DNA of 64,000 nucleotides from positions 31,847,341 through 31,911,340 of the forward strand of contig CM069612.1 in NCBI GenBank assembly GCA_035771175.1, read 5' to 3'. This stretch comes from Paratinospora sagittata. Lineage: Eukaryota; Streptophyta; Magnoliopsida; Ranunculales; Menispermaceae. Of this stretch, positions 22,620 to 35,100 are shown one piece after another. Below the pieces are notes generated by a model that searched no databases, was not told where the DNA came from, and saw only the letters and a list, made by a program, of their open reading frames with translations. Both the position numbers and the translations under genes were made by a program. The stretch's first letter is position 1; the number at the start of each line of letters is the position of its first letter.

Positions 22620-23357
22620 TGTGTTAGAAGAAAGAACGAGAGATTGAATTATTGCCTTGCGTTTAGAGTTGATAATATGTGTGAATGTATGTACGGGAAG
22701 ATAGAAGTGAAGAAGAGAATGAGATATTATATAGAGATATAACGTTTGGATTGGAAAGAAATGTGACCGTTGGGGTTTGGGTGGGTCCCCCTTCATCTCG
22801 ACTGCAACGGGCGGCGCTGCTAAGTAGCCGTTACTTAAATGCAACTTCAAAACTAAGGGCATTATGAATACTTCTTTTACATGCACTACTATTGTTCGTT
22901 ACATCTGTCATTTATAATCTATATTATAAGTATTTTTAGTTATAAAAGTAATTCTTTCGGACTCAAGCATGACATAAGTGTTTGGACTGACCTTTCTAAC
23001 TTCAAACACGTCTAAATTTGAACTCAAAATTTTAACCTCAATTTTACTTATACTCAGTTCTTCAACCAACTCAACACCACATGTTAGTTTTGTTTACTCT
23101 TTCAAGCACTTTACTTTGATGCCAACGGGTATGAACTCATTTGCTATTAAAATGAATGCTAGTAAGAAAGATAATTGTTTCATTTGAGGGCATCAAAACC
23201 TTTTAATAGATTTTGAGAGAATTTTTAAAGATAAAAACAAATGACCTTGCGAATAATCAATCTCTTCGATTATTTTCTTTATTCTCTTTTTTAAATAGTA
23301 CGGTACCTTAAATCATATAATAAATTAGGTAAATATAACCCCACGTTTTACAAAGTT
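22620..23357. other. AGP promoter and spacer
   Basis: Contains the probable AGP promoter (TATA-like sequence about 110 bp above the ATG), then spacer with no recognised gene. Confidence 0.4.
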
Positions 23358-23459
23358 CACTACAAGAAATAGGGGAAGAGTTGACACATATCACTACAAC
23401 TAAAGAAGAGAAGATTTCACTACAAAATTTTGTAACTAATTCCTGTAATTCTTTTAGTG
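23358..23459. mobile_element. Miniature CACTA-like element
   Basis: Begins CACTACAAGAAAT and ends with the reverse complement of CACTAAAAGAATT, the terminal signature of CACTA (En/Spm) transposons. The total is only about 102 bp. CACTACAA also occurs internally near 23417. The flanking trinucleotides (GTT and GTA) are not a perfect target duplication. Confidence 0.5.
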
Positions 23460-24054
23460 GTAGACTAGTTATGGTGGGCAAAAACTGTTGTAACTGGTTT
23501 TAATTATTCAAAATACATAAATTAACAAAAACAATAAAATTTGATCGAACCATGACATTTCTTCAATTATACTTTGAAGAAATGTCAAAAAGTATCTACG
23601 CGCATGGTAAATGTGGCTTTTTTTTAACCCTTAGCTGAATGAAAACTTCATTTAGCATTAAGTTCACGGTCGACGCCACCAGCCCAACTTAACAACGAAG
23701 TCTTTTTTTAATTACATTATTTGGGAATACTTCAATTTTATTTTTAAACGAAAATATTAGTCTTAAAAATAACATTCTCTATTCTAATGTAGGTAAAAGG
23801 AAATTGTAACCCAAAGTCTGGTAGCCTCGTTAAATGAAAGATAAAGTATAAGTCGTAATTAAGGAATGAGGTTTCAATTTTGAGTTCGAGTTCGTACTCA
23901 TATTTATTCGCCCACTTTAGAAAAAAACATGTAACAACCCCTACAGTTCTAAGAGGGTCATAGACAAAAAAAAAAAAAATTGTAATAATAAAGTTTGTAA
24001 TAGAACTAGAAGAGCAAAACCAAATTAGGTTAGGGAGCTGCTCAAATCACCCAC
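23460..24054. other. Spacer, no gene seen
   Basis: AT-rich sequence without recognised coding regions or repeats. Confidence 0.4.
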
Positions 24055-24757
24055 TCAATCCTCTTTGTCTACCCACCTAAATTAAAAACTAAAAAATAAA
24101 AAAATAACCTTATGTGAAATTATTAAAATAGACATATAAAAATTATCCTGCCCTTCCACTTTCTCCTCACTCATTCATTCTTCAACCCTAAAGCCCTAGC
24201 TTTAAGTATAAAAAATGAGGAAATCTTCATTTTTATAAGTTATAAGTTAGATTTTTTATGTTATTTTGTGTTATTTATTCATTTCTATGCAGATCTAGAC
24301 CCAAAATTATGAAAAAAGGGTAAAAATGAGGCAAAGAAAGAGTTTTGATTCGAATCTCTGCCGGTCGTAATGACCTGTCCAGCCGACCAGAGCCAGACAA
24401 GTCACCTCTGTTCGACCCATGACTATCGGACAAGTCCCTATCTATCAGGCCGTCGTGGGCCAAATAAAGGCAACCTGTTTGGTCCTAGTCGATCAGACAG
24501 GTCATTACGATCGACAGAAAAAGGGTTTTAAAACTTTTTCTGTCTCATTTTTACCTTTTTTTTCATGATTTTGAGTCTAGATCTGGATAGAAATGAATAA
24601 ATAATATAAAATATTCAATTTATAACTTATAAAAATAAATAAGACTATAGAGTTAGAAAATGGGCATCGATAATTTTTATGTCTGTTTTAATAATTTTAT
24701 ATAATATTATTTTTTATTTTTTATTTTATAATTTTGGTGCATGGACGGAAAGGATAG
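24055..24757. mobile_element. Foldback (MITE-like) element
   Basis: Two arms, about 24055-24400 and 24475-24757, are imperfect reverse complements across nearly their full length. Matched landmarks include TTATTCATTTCTATGCAGATCTAGAC (left) against the complement of GTCTAGATCTGGATAGAAATGAATAA (right), and CGTAATGACCTGTC in both. The unpaired centre is about 75 bp. No transposase is encoded. The exact ends and target duplication were not resolved. Confidence 0.7.
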
Positions 24758-26274
24758 AGTAAGAGCTTGTTTGGTAACTCTAAATCTATCCTCTAATCCT
24801 CTTAAAGTCTAAATAAATTAGGGATTAGGATCAATGAGAGCATTTGGTAACGGTTTCTTCGATCTTCCAACTCTGAGGCTCTCCATTTTGGCTATTGTGG
24901 AAGCTTTGCTTTCAGTATCTCTACTGTAAAATCTTTCCCATCTCCTCTTTCCATTTCTTGTAAAAGTTCATACTCACATCAAACTACCCCACAATTCCAA
25001 AAAAACCCAGACCGTAATCTCAACAAAAACAGTTACAATCGTTGCAATTCGCTTCGAAAACGCCATAACAACCCTCCCCTGAGCATCCACCACGAACCCA
25101 ACAGGAGGCTATGGCAGCGGGGAAGTTTGGTAAAAAGAACAATTTTTTTCACCACCTGCATCAATCTCTCCATTTTCATCATTCCCAATTACCCTTTTCG
25201 ACGCACCCCTTTTCTTTGCCGGAGGTGCCCGCTTCTTCACCGAGCTGTTACTCTGCTATTTAGCTGCTTTGTATATGGGTTGCCAGGAAACGCCATTTTT
25301 GGTGGTGGTGTTAGAGCTTATTGAGATTGCAATTGGAATTGAAAACTGGGTTTTGAAGGAATTTGAGAAACAAAGGGTGTTTGAGATGAGAAGAAGAAGA
25401 AGAAGAAGAAGTAAAGGAGGTGGGAAGCCATGAAATCGGTAACTGCGATAGTGATGGGGCGGTGATATTTGGGTCGGCAATCGGCAAAGATGGGTTTTGG
25501 GAGAAGCAGACAACCAGTGGAAATTGGTTTTGAGACAGCCAGAGAACCGGTAGAATTGGGGAGGATTCCCATTTGATAAAAAAAATTATTTTAATTGTAA
25601 AATAATTTTATTTTATTTTATAAACTCTTTGGTTAGGAATAAATAAACACTATTTATTTTATGGGTTAATATTAATTAATTTTTTTTACCAACAAATTCT
25701 TTGAACATAACATGATAAACATCGATGATGGAAGCTTGTGTAAGCTGTTGGACACGATATTCACCAAGATTGACAAGCCAGTCACGAATAAAACTAGTAC
25801 ATTTTTTTCAGTTTAATATTTTATTTAGAATAAATCTTTCATCCTATTTTTATGGATTGATATTAATTAGATAATATAATAGTATAATTATAATAATTTA
25901 ATATTTAAAAAATATTTAATTTACTTTTTTTAATATTTTTATTATTAAGAATATAAACATTTCAAATAAATTTTACTAACCTAAGTTTTTATTAAAATAG
26001 AGCTAAAAAAAAAGTTGAGACACTGCCTCGACACTGCCTAATGATTTTAGCAGCTTCCTTACGTTATAATTAGTTGAGGAAACAGACCCAAAATAATGAA
26101 CCAGACAAAGCCCAAAGGCTGGCCCAGCCCACTGGGTGTGCGTGATGAGCACAAGAGCGCGCAGGACGCACGTCTCTCCTCTTTTCTTCTCCGTCTTTCC
26201 AGATTAGGGTTTCGTCGCGGCTCTCTTCTTCTACCTTTTTTTAGGTGTAGTTCAAAATCTCTGTTTTTAATCAG
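24758..26274. other. Spacer and CPSF6-like promoter region
   Basis: 24765 and 24839 carry near-identical TTTGGTAAC words, and 25100-25570 contains GC-richer sequence with no convincing gene. GGCCCA and AGCCCA motifs (site II type) at 26121-26131 and AGGGTTT at 26205 lie in the likely CPSF6-like promoter. Confidence 0.4.
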
Positions 26275-26380
26275 GTAAGAATTCTAATCTGATTTTTAGT
26301 TTATTTTCTATCAAATCCGCTTCGAGAATTAGTGATTCTTCTGTAGATTTTCAGTGCAAAAACTCTGTTGTTATCCTCAG
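26275..26380 (+). other. Probable 5' UTR intron of the CPSF6-like gene
   Basis: Donor AATCAG|GTAAGA at 26275 and acceptor TTATCCTCAG ending at 26380. An alternative acceptor TTTTCAG ends at 26354. Both are upstream of the ATG and in ordinary context for plant leader introns. Confidence 0.5.
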
Positions 26381-26442
26381 ATTATTAATAAAGAAATCTC
26401 TGTGAATTCAAGAAAAGTAATAGTAGGAGGAGAGCTCTCGCC

Positions 26443-28581
26443 ATGGACGAAGGAGATGGATTGGGGTTTGGTGACGGAGGAGATCGGCACGAAGCGATCT
26501 CCGCCGTCGCCGACGAGGGGTTTCTTGGTGAAGAAGACGAAGACTATGAAGATCTCTACAACGATGTCAACGTCGGCGAGGGATTTCTCCAGACTCTTCG
26601 TGGTAACGAGAATTTAGATTACAGGAATGAAGATGTTAAGAATATGGAGTCGGCAGCGGAGTCCGCCGGCGTTTCGATTCCCGGAGTTGGTGGTGGCGCC
26701 GGTGGAGAAGGTAGGGTTGGGAAGGATGTGACTGGTGGTGGTGGTGGAGTTGGTACTGTTAGGGTAGAGAGTCATCAGGATTTAGGGTTTAGTAGAGGAA
26801 ATGAGTATATGTCGAAAGGATTGGGGCCGGGGCCGGTGCCTGCTGCTGGTGGTGGTGGTGGTGGGATGAGAGTGGAATTAGCGCAGCCGTCGGCGAAAAT
26901 TGTGGAAATTGAAAGGCCAGTTGTTCATGATAATAAGATGCCACCGCAGGTGATGGCGCAACAGCAATCACATGGAGTAGGTGGTGGTGGTGCGGTTAGT
27001 TTAGGTAATGAAGGCTATGGAAGGCAAGGAGTAGGAGTAGGAGGAGGTGGAGGGGGACCTGGTGGGATGGGAGGAGGTGTGAATCTCAATGGTGGTGTTG
27101 GAAGTGGGAATGTGAGTGTTGGTGGTGGCGGCGGTGCGGGGAACGGTGGAATGATTCTGTTTGTGGGTGATTTGCATTGGTGGACGACTGATGCGCAGCT
27201 TGAGGCAGAGCTTTGTAAGTATGGGAGTGTGAAAGAAGTGAAATTCTTTGATGAGAAAGCGAGTGGGAAGTCAAAAGGGTATTGCCAAGTGGAGTTTTAT
27301 GACCCTGCTGCTGCCACTGCTTGCAAGGAAGGGATGAATGGTCATCTCTTTAATGGGCGCCCATGCGTTGTAGCTTTTGCTTCGCCTTACACTGTTCGAA
27401 GAATGGGAGAGGCACAGGTGAGTAAAAACCAGGCAGCAGCACAGGCTACTTTTGCTCAAGGGAAGAGGGGAGCTGCGGGGGATGTGGCTGGAAGAGGTGT
27501 TGGCAACAGCATAGCAACAGGTGGAAATTACCAAGGTGGAGACGGAAATAGAAATTATGGGAGGGGGAATTGGGGAAGAGGTGGTGGCCTGGGAATGAAT
27601 AGAGGACAAGTCGGACCGATGAGGAATAGGATGGGTGGTATGGGTGGAAGGGGTATCATTGGCAATGGTGGTAATGGGTTTGGCCAAGGGATTGCACCTA
27701 CTCCACCGTTGTTGCATCCTCAGACAATGATGGGTCAGGGATTTGATCCGTCTTATGGGGCGGCTCATATGGGGAGAATGGCTGGTTATGGAGGTTTTCC
27801 AGCTGCTCCTGCACCTCCTTTTTCAGGAATGATGCCTTCTTTCCCTCCTGTTGGTGGTGTGGGTTTGCCAGGAGTGGCCCCTCATGTGAATCCAGCTTTC
27901 TTTGGGAGAGGGATGCCTGGGAATGGGATGGGAGTTATGCCCACTTCTGGTACGGAGGGACATGGCATGGGAATGTGGTCGGATCCTAATGCAGCTGGAT
28001 GGGGTGGTGAGGACCCTGGAGGTAGAGCAGGAGAATCTAGTTATGGGGAGGATGCAGCTTCAGATCATCAATATAGGGAGGCAAGCCATGAGAGGGGTGG
28101 TGGATGGCCAAATGCAGCAAAGGAGAAAGACAAAACTTCAGAACGGGATTGGTCTGGACCTCCTGACAGAAGATATCGAGATGATAGAGAACCAGGTCCC
28201 GATAGGGATATGCATAAGGAAAAAGATGTTGGTCGTGATCATGATTGGTCAGAGAGGAGGCATCATGATGATAGAGAATCAGCCCGAGACAGGGACAGAG
28301 ACAGAGACAGAGACAGGGAAAGAGATAGAGAGAGGGACTGGGAACGTGAGCGAGATCGGGATCGAGATCGCGACCGAGACCGTGATAGGTACAAGGAGGA
28401 CAGGGATAGATATTCAGATCATCATAGACACAGGGACCGTGACTTTGATTATGATAATGAATGGGACAGAGGTCGGGCATCAAGTTCTCACAGTAAGTCT
28501 CGGTTATCGCATGAAGAACATCGGCGATCCAGGTCAAGGGATGTTGACTACGGGAAGAGGCGTAGACTGCCTTCTGAATAA
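26443..28581 (+). CDS. CPSF6/CFIm68-like RNA-binding protein
   Basis: Probable large subunit-type protein of cleavage factor Im, which helps choose pre-mRNA cleavage and polyadenylation sites in the nucleus. Single exon, 712 aa. The order is: acidic N-terminus with FLGEEDEDYEDLYNDVNVGEGF; long Gly-rich linkers; one RRM at about 237-315 with RNP-type strands ILFVGDLHWWTTDAQ and SKGYCQVEFYD; a Gly/Met/Pro-rich middle; then a charged C-terminus. Residues about 612-665 are almost uninterrupted Arg-Asp/Glu dipeptides, and the end is RS/KR-rich (RRSRSRDVDYGKRRR). The acidic N-terminus, single RRM and RD/RE tail match remembered plant CPSF6-like proteins such as the one adjacent to a DEK gene in Arabidopsis. 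Biochemical role is inferred from family. Confidence 0.88.
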   Translation: MDEGDGLGFGDGGDRHEAISAVADEGFLGEEDEDYEDLYNDVNVGEGFLQTLRGNENLDYRNEDVKNMESAAESAGVSIPGVGGGAGGEGRVGKDVTGGGGGVGTVRVESHQDLGFSRGNEYMSKGLGPGPVPAAGGGGGGMRVELAQPSAKIVEIERPVVHDNKMPPQVMAQQQSHGVGGGGAVSLGNEGYGRQGVGVGGGGGGPGGMGGGVNLNGGVGSGNVSVGGGGGAGNGGMILFVGDLHWWTTDAQLEAELCKYGSVKEVKFFDEKASGKSKGYCQVEFYDPAAATACKEGMNGHLFNGRPCVVAFASPYTVRRMGEAQVSKNQAAAQATFAQGKRGAAGDVAGRGVGNSIATGGNYQGGDGNRNYGRGNWGRGGGLGMNRGQVGPMRNRMGGMGGRGIIGNGGNGFGQGIAPTPPLLHPQTMMGQGFDPSYGAAHMGRMAGYGGFPAAPAPPFSGMMPSFPPVGGVGLPGVAPHVNPAFFGRGMPGNGMGVMPTSGTEGHGMGMWSDPNAAGWGGEDPGGRAGESSYGEDAASDHQYREASHERGGGWPNAAKEKDKTSERDWSGPPDRRYRDDREPGPDRDMHKEKDVGRDHDWSERRHHDDRESARDRDRDRDRDRERDRERDWERERDRDRDRDRDRDRYKEDRDRYSDHHRHRDRDFDYDNEWDRGRASSSHSKSRLSHEEHRRSRSRDVDYGKRRRLPSE

Positions 28582-30764
28582 CTGAAAGTGCATTTCAACT
28601 TCTCCAAGACCCTCAAATATTTTGCATTAGAAAGAAGAACTGAGTGGACTGTATAATCATCATGCTCTTCTTATGTGGTCTTCTGGTGGTGGTTTTCTGG
28701 AATTTTGTAGAAAGTGGTCTTCTTTGCTTCCCATTTTGACTTCATTGTCTGAGTTCTCATGCTAAGATTACTTGCTGGAGCTCGGGTTTTTCTTGCAGTG
28801 AAAATGAGTAAGTTACATAACTGATTGAAGTTATTTTTCATTCATTAAGGCCTCCTCTTATTTATAGGTTTCATGTAAATCTCCTTACATGCATTCAATT
28901 GTTCACATTCTGTAATTTGTTATAATTTCCTTCATATTTAACTCATTTTCTTTAATCATTGAGACTTTCATTTTTGCCGTTTCAGTTCTTTCCTAAATTT
29001 CCAACCTAGGTGGTTTTTGGTGACTCTACTATTGATTTATTTAAAAAGAGAGCTTACAAAAATTAGACAATTTTAGTATGTGTAATTCTAAATTCTGAAC
29101 TAAGGGGACTTTTAGTAACTCTAATTTCAATCTCTAGAACAAGTGGTGGTTATGGAAATTAGACTAAGGGTAGGTCTCATTGTTGGGTTAGTTAGGAAAT
29201 GATCTTTATGCTTGTGGGTCCGGGATTTTTACTTTTATCCTCTCTGGTGATCATCGTTTTGCTGCATTTTACTCTTGTGAATCAATACAATTACGACTTG
29301 TTTCCGCTCAAAAAAAAAAAAAAAAGTGTGCATGTTCATTCCTTCTGTAATGAATATGTAGAGGTAGAATCTCTGAGAAAAAAAGCTAATTATTTTTTAA
29401 CCTTCCAGCGGTTTTGGAGCTTTTCATAGAAGAACGTAAACATCGTTTCTGAATAGACCCCTACTAACCTTGACACAAGATTTTCTCTTTTTTTTTCTTT
29501 GAAGTATTCTTTTACTCAGTCAATTGAAATATGAGGACAGTAGTGATACAATTGACCTTGTTACTATAAATAAAGCTGAATGAATCCCACGGCTATTTGT
29601 TAACATGGGGGCAGAGGGTGGGCAGGTTCTATTTGGTGTTGATTTATTATTATCTTTCTTAGCTGATGGATACCTTGCATATTTAATCTTTGTCAAACTG
29701 GAATCTCACCAATTTGTGACTTGTCTGATTTCTTCTCATTCTCCATTTACAATATTTTTTCACTATATATTTATGCTTCTCATACTTTTCCCCTTTAATT
29801 GTTATTCCAATATCTTTCTTCATGTTCTTGATTCATTTCAAGGCAAATCATGTGATATCACTAATCATTTAGTTAACTCTGTACTAGCAGGTTGAGAACT
29901 CCACTTCATTAGTGGCTTTTATTCATCTGTGGCCTTCAATGTTATTTTCGTTTCTGTGAATGCTACGTTTCATCATGCCTGTAGACTTCCATAAGACCTA
30001 CACATTAGTGTTTTATCGCTCCTTATTTAAGGCTTAAAGCTCTTATTACAGTATTTAAAATCTCAGTCTCCAATTATAATCCTAGTTTTTGTTGGTGTAT
30101 GCTTGAAGGGCAGCATTCGGAGTTGGGGAATTGAAGGAGGAGCTATGGCTGTTCTGTTGAAGACAACTCAAACCAAGACACTGGGGAACATGGAATTTCT
30201 ACTTCCACCAAGATTTGTAGAAATAGAATATTCTTTTTTTCCTCTTCTCTGTTTTTTTCTTTGAAACTTGCTTTTGCCTTGAAGTTGTTTACGACTTTGG
30301 ATGTTATTTGAAGTATCCCAAAAACAGCGTCCTTAGTGTTTGTTGGACGGAAATTATTCGGAAAAAGGGTAATGTAGGAGGTGGGGTTAAGTAGAAGAAT
30401 GCCCATGTATGTGAGCTGTAACATGACCTAGGATCAAAGATGCATAGATGCTTTTTTTGTTCTTCCCCTTTTGTATCATTTATATTTATTTGTCATGCTA
30501 ACCATGGTGTTCTGTAGAGTATATATGTTGGCAGCTGAATGAAAGCTGAAGTTTTACACCACATTTTCTTGAGCATGTGCAGCTTAATCAGATGAAATTA
30601 TTGTACATTATTCATGGAACTCCGTATATTAAAGTTTGGGAAGGTTGGTCTGATTGCTGGAGCTTTGTTGTATATTTTTATTTAGAATTGGTGTATTATT
30701 TTAAATGAGACGTCACCTTGCTATTCTTTTTTTATTTATTTATTGTTTTGGATTATTGGTTTTC
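28582..30764. other. CPSF6-like 3' region and spacer
   Basis: The first few hundred bases are probably 3' UTR. No further gene recognised. Open frames near 29605 and 30143 have no known domain. Confidence 0.4.
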
Positions 30765-30986
30765 GGGCATCAGGAATTGGTGCGAAAGACAGCACATGGC
30801 ATCTTCTTATCGAGACGCTCATAGAAGACGCAGCCGCTGCGACCGGGTCTTCAAATTCTACCTTACATTACTCTTTTGACTCACCGGTTGCCTCCTCTTA
30901 AAAAAATTTCACCTCCTTCACTCTTCCATGCTTGGACACACCTTCCTTAATTTGTTCATTAGTTGTTGAATAATCCGGGTCAAGAA
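30765..30986 (-). pseudogene. Relic of an RRM coding segment, CPSF6-like, antisense
   Basis: One minus-strand frame from 30986 down to 30765 reads like the RRM of the CPSF6-like gene: TTNEQ then GRVKEVKFF, then (after an in-frame TAA) EEATGESK, then (after a second stop) CKVEFEDPVAAAA. The matching gene segments are TTDAQ, GSVKEVKFF, EKASGKSK and CQVEFYDPAAATA. Two stops disable it, and no start, flanking Gly-rich region or RD tail is present. It differs from the neighbour at many residues, so it is an old or paralogue-derived copy rather than a recent local duplicate. Confidence 0.55.
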
Positions 30987-32186
30987 TCCCCCATCGACCA
31001 CCGCAGAAACAGATTGTTTATCAACTATACTCGCTTTCCTCTTTCTTCTTCGATAGCGTCGTAATGTTACCATTCTTGGAGAAAGAAAAAAAGAATAATA
31101 GAACAGGAATTATCAAAGAGATTGAATTCAGTATCCTACAAGAGAACAGGAGACTTCTTGTAACCAAATGGGAAACAGAGCGGTGAAGAAGACGGCCCAA
31201 ATCAGAAAAAAAATTGCAGAATCAAGAGAGCTGAGAGAGAGAGATTTGTAACTAACGGTTTCATTTGGCGCTCTACGTAGTTTCAGCGTTAAATAGTTTT
31301 TAATTAAGAACATTAAAGGGCCCAAAACAGAACAAAATTATTTCGTGATTTCCACAATTTTATAATGGAATTAGTAAATTAATAGACTAATTTAATACTG
31401 ATTAAAAAAAAATCCTGTTCAAGTGATTATATAAACGCATGAAAGATGTGTATAAGATAATATACAAGTTTCAAAAGCATACCTTTCTTTCATCAGTTGC
31501 AGCTTCTTCATCGTTTTCAAAACTATTGTTTTGATGTTACATAGCAATATATAATGACAATACCAGTGGTGAGAGGACTCGTTCCACTTGTTTAAAGCTC
31601 AGTTGTCCCATTTCTGAGATCAATTCTCAAACTCACATAGCCTACAGTTAAATAGCTCAGTTTTAGCAAACAAATCTAGAAGAGAAAAGACCCATTAAAA
31701 AATTTAAGCAGCTGGGCCATCCATCTTCAATCCTCATATTATGTCATCCCAGCTGTTTTATCTCCACTGATGAACACATTTATCAGGACATATTGCACAT
31801 ACTGTTTCATAAATAATTCCATCTTCAAGTATCAAATAAGTCAGATTAATATAGCAAACAACAGAGTTACTGAAATTTCTATCATGGTATGTATTAATTC
31901 AGACACTAAAACCATAAAGGTTTGCAAGCATCCACTGATGTCAGATGAATAAAAAAAAACGGCGGGGTTACTACAAATTTTTCTTTTATGTGTGTGTACA
32001 AAGACATGCCATCACCACTGACTGCTACAGCATTTGTTTCATGAGGTGCCCTGAAAAGTTTGTCCCCTACTGCCCCCCTTGGGGGCACTTAAAAGGCTAG
32101 ATGACCAGAGGCACAATAAGATTAGAAGTGAGATTAAGACAAATAAATATACCACACGTTAATTTGTTATTTCTTATTTGTGTCTA
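30987..32186. other. Spacer and DEK 3' region
   Basis: 31200-31250 holds GAGAGAGA sequence. The part just left of 32187 should be the DEK 3' UTR. Nothing else recognised. Confidence 0.4.
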
Positions 32187-35100
32187 TCACGCCTCTACTT
32201 CTTGGCTTCCACGTTCTGCATCTTGTTCCTTCTCTGAGCCATTTTCGTCGTCTCCATCTTCTTCTTCTGCTAGTTTTGTCAGCTCTTCTTGGATAAATAG
32301 TTTTATAGCCGCCTTTCTAGGTGTGAGATCCATATTATAATGCTTGGCTGAAAAAGAAAGTTTAAGGAAAAAAAAAAACCATCATTTCAATCTTACCATC
32401 AAAATGAAGAAGTGTCATTCAGTGTTTTGAACATGCTAAGTGTGCTCTGGAAAAGACTACTACTAAAACAAAGACGATTCCTTTAATCAAATAGTGTTTC
32501 ATTGTGTTTTTGACTGCTGGAAATTGCTATATTGCCTCATTTTCCTGTGGAAGCACTTCACAGGAAAACTATTGACCATGTCCACCCAACCACAATAATA
32601 GGAGTTGATTTCTAAGAAAAAGTCAGTTCATCTAATATGTTCAAGAATATACAGAGATTGTCGTCCTACTCAAGTGAAATATGCATTTTCCTGTATAAAA
32701 TCTTAAAAACATGACAGATACTCTCATGCTCTATCATGCAATATTTTCTTGGCCATGTGATTTTTTGGGAAAATCAAATTAGCCCTACTCATATTCTTGA
32801 TAAAAACAGATCCATATTAAAATCTGTCAAGTCAAAATGCTTCCTGATTTATGGTCCAGGTAAATATGCATTTAGATATGTGTGGCATAGAAGACATGAC
32901 AGTGTCAAGAATACACCACCTCCTATAATTGTCTTTTCTCAGAAGAGCTTTGAATTTCATAAAGGGATAAGTAAAAAAAGAGAGAACATACCCACTTCCT
33001 TGAGAATATCCGTGAAGGTTGCCTGCAAGTGCAAAGAAGACACAAAATCCAAAATCAAGTTGAGGACAATTTTTTGTAACTTATAACAACAGCTGACTTG
33101 AGAAAAAAAATAGCATAAACTTTCTTGAAGGAGAAAAATGAAGAATAGTCTCAGCAAAAGTTGACAGATTGTTAAAACTGGTGAACTAGCAACTGATAAA
33201 CAATCTCAATGATCACTCACCAGTAACTTCCATTCATTTACTACTTGCATTAAAAAATCAAACTAGTTCTTCTAGACCCATTCCTTCCATTTGCAACTTC
33301 CATAAGCTATTGATTCAGGTCAGGTGATAAAGAGCCCATATTAAGACAGTTCTTAATAAGACTCAAGAAAACCCAGTCCAGTGATATGTAACAAATAATC
33401 AATCCCATAAATTTAATAGCAATTGTGTAGGAATTTAAGAAAAATCATCTTACAGTGTTGAAGTCAACTTTTTTCAGAATTTCACAAATGACCTCCCTCA
33501 GTTCATCTTCAGTTGGACCAGATTTCTCCTTTTTCGTTTTACTGTTCTCTTTGACCACCTTTTTACCTTCATAAAATATTAAAACTGTCAGTTCATAAGT
33601 AATTACGAAGAAAATGCTTCACCCTCTATCCGCAGAATAACTAGTGAAATTTCTCGTGTTGAAAATACTTGAAAGTTCGAAACCAAAATTAATTTTCTTC
33701 TTTGGCAACAGTTTCTACTTTCTTTTTTCATCTTCTTTATAATATGAGAACTGAGCATGAATAAAAGATAATAAGTGTACAGATAAAGAAATACCACCAG
33801 ATTTCTCCTTCTTTGCCTTTTCCTTGGTTGCAGCTTTTGATGGAGTCAATTTGTCCTTATTGATCTTTGCCTTGGTAGAAGCTTTTGATGGTGTTGAGGA
33901 TTTCTTCTCGGTTGCCGCTTCATTTTTCTTCTTCCTTGAGAAGACGCGTGGACTTGCATCACCGCTGTCGTCAACCTTGTGCTTGGATGATGATGATTTG
34001 GCAGAACCCGAACCCCGTTTAGGTGATGTAACAGTTTCTTTATCTGCAGTCGCAATTTTCTTGGATTTATTTTTCCCTGAAGAATCTTTTTTTGCTGATG
34101 ATTGCTTGACCCCATGCTTTTCTTTTATTGTTTCTTCTTCTGATTCTTCTTTAGATTGATCTTCCTCATCCTGACTTTCAGAATGCTCAGCCACCTCATC
34201 CTCAGATCCATCAGGAATGCCATTCTCCTTTTCTTCCTCTTCTACATCTTCCTCGGACTCGTCTTCTGATTCAGATGCATGCTTCTTCTCTTCCACTTCA
34301 GGGCTGTCTCCGGTCTTTCTCCGTTTCTGTGGAAAACAGAAAAATAGGAACCCCATGAACATAAATAACAATGACCATGGCATCATGCCATAAAAAACAA
34401 TTTCATAAGAATATGATGAAACATACAAGGATCTGCAACATTCACTTTTGGGGATTTGGCCGAAAAATCAATATCTTGCACATGATTTTGATTTTTCATC
34501 TTTTGCACTCATTCATCATCCTGAACAAATTATCTTCTGTAATACCCATCAAGAGAACATAGAAGGAAAAAAAATGAAGAAGGCGGGAAAGGAGGGTTGG
34601 GCCCTTGGGGATATTTCTAATTTCTTTAAATGATTTCAGTATTAATTGGTGGAATCTCCCCACAAGAGTATATTTCTAAAACTTCACCTGCATGCTTAGA
34701 AGATCACTCGCACTCCTCTATTTCACTTCCTCCTTTAGGATCTAGTCCTTATAAACTTCCACTATTGTGAAGGCCTCCAAATTCCACTTCTATAGCTTTT
34801 TTTCTTTTTTTCTTTTTTTTTTCTTTTTTTTTTTATCATGGTCTTCAATTCCACTCCTAGAATATTTCCTAGGTTTCCCTTCAAAGAGAAGACTTTCCAA
34901 GAGTCCCTCCTCATATCTCCAACTTGTTGCTCTTGAAACCACATTAGCTTGAAGTAGCTTACAATAAAAAATACTCAACTCAACAAAGCATTTCCCAACT
35001 ACATAGGAATTTGCAAGCTACGTCTTTGGAATGCTTTTATTTCAAGTTTTATTAGCTGATCAATTTGGTATTCAACTGGCTAGCATCATCCAGTATGGTA

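Noticed and set aside
25256..25572. Overlapping minus-strand frames with Leu runs
   Set aside because: Low-complexity translation of AGAAGA repeats; no family match and no gene context.
27271..27768. Minus-strand 165-codon frame in the CPSF6-like gene
   Set aside because: Shadow of the Gly-rich coding sequence with no domain.
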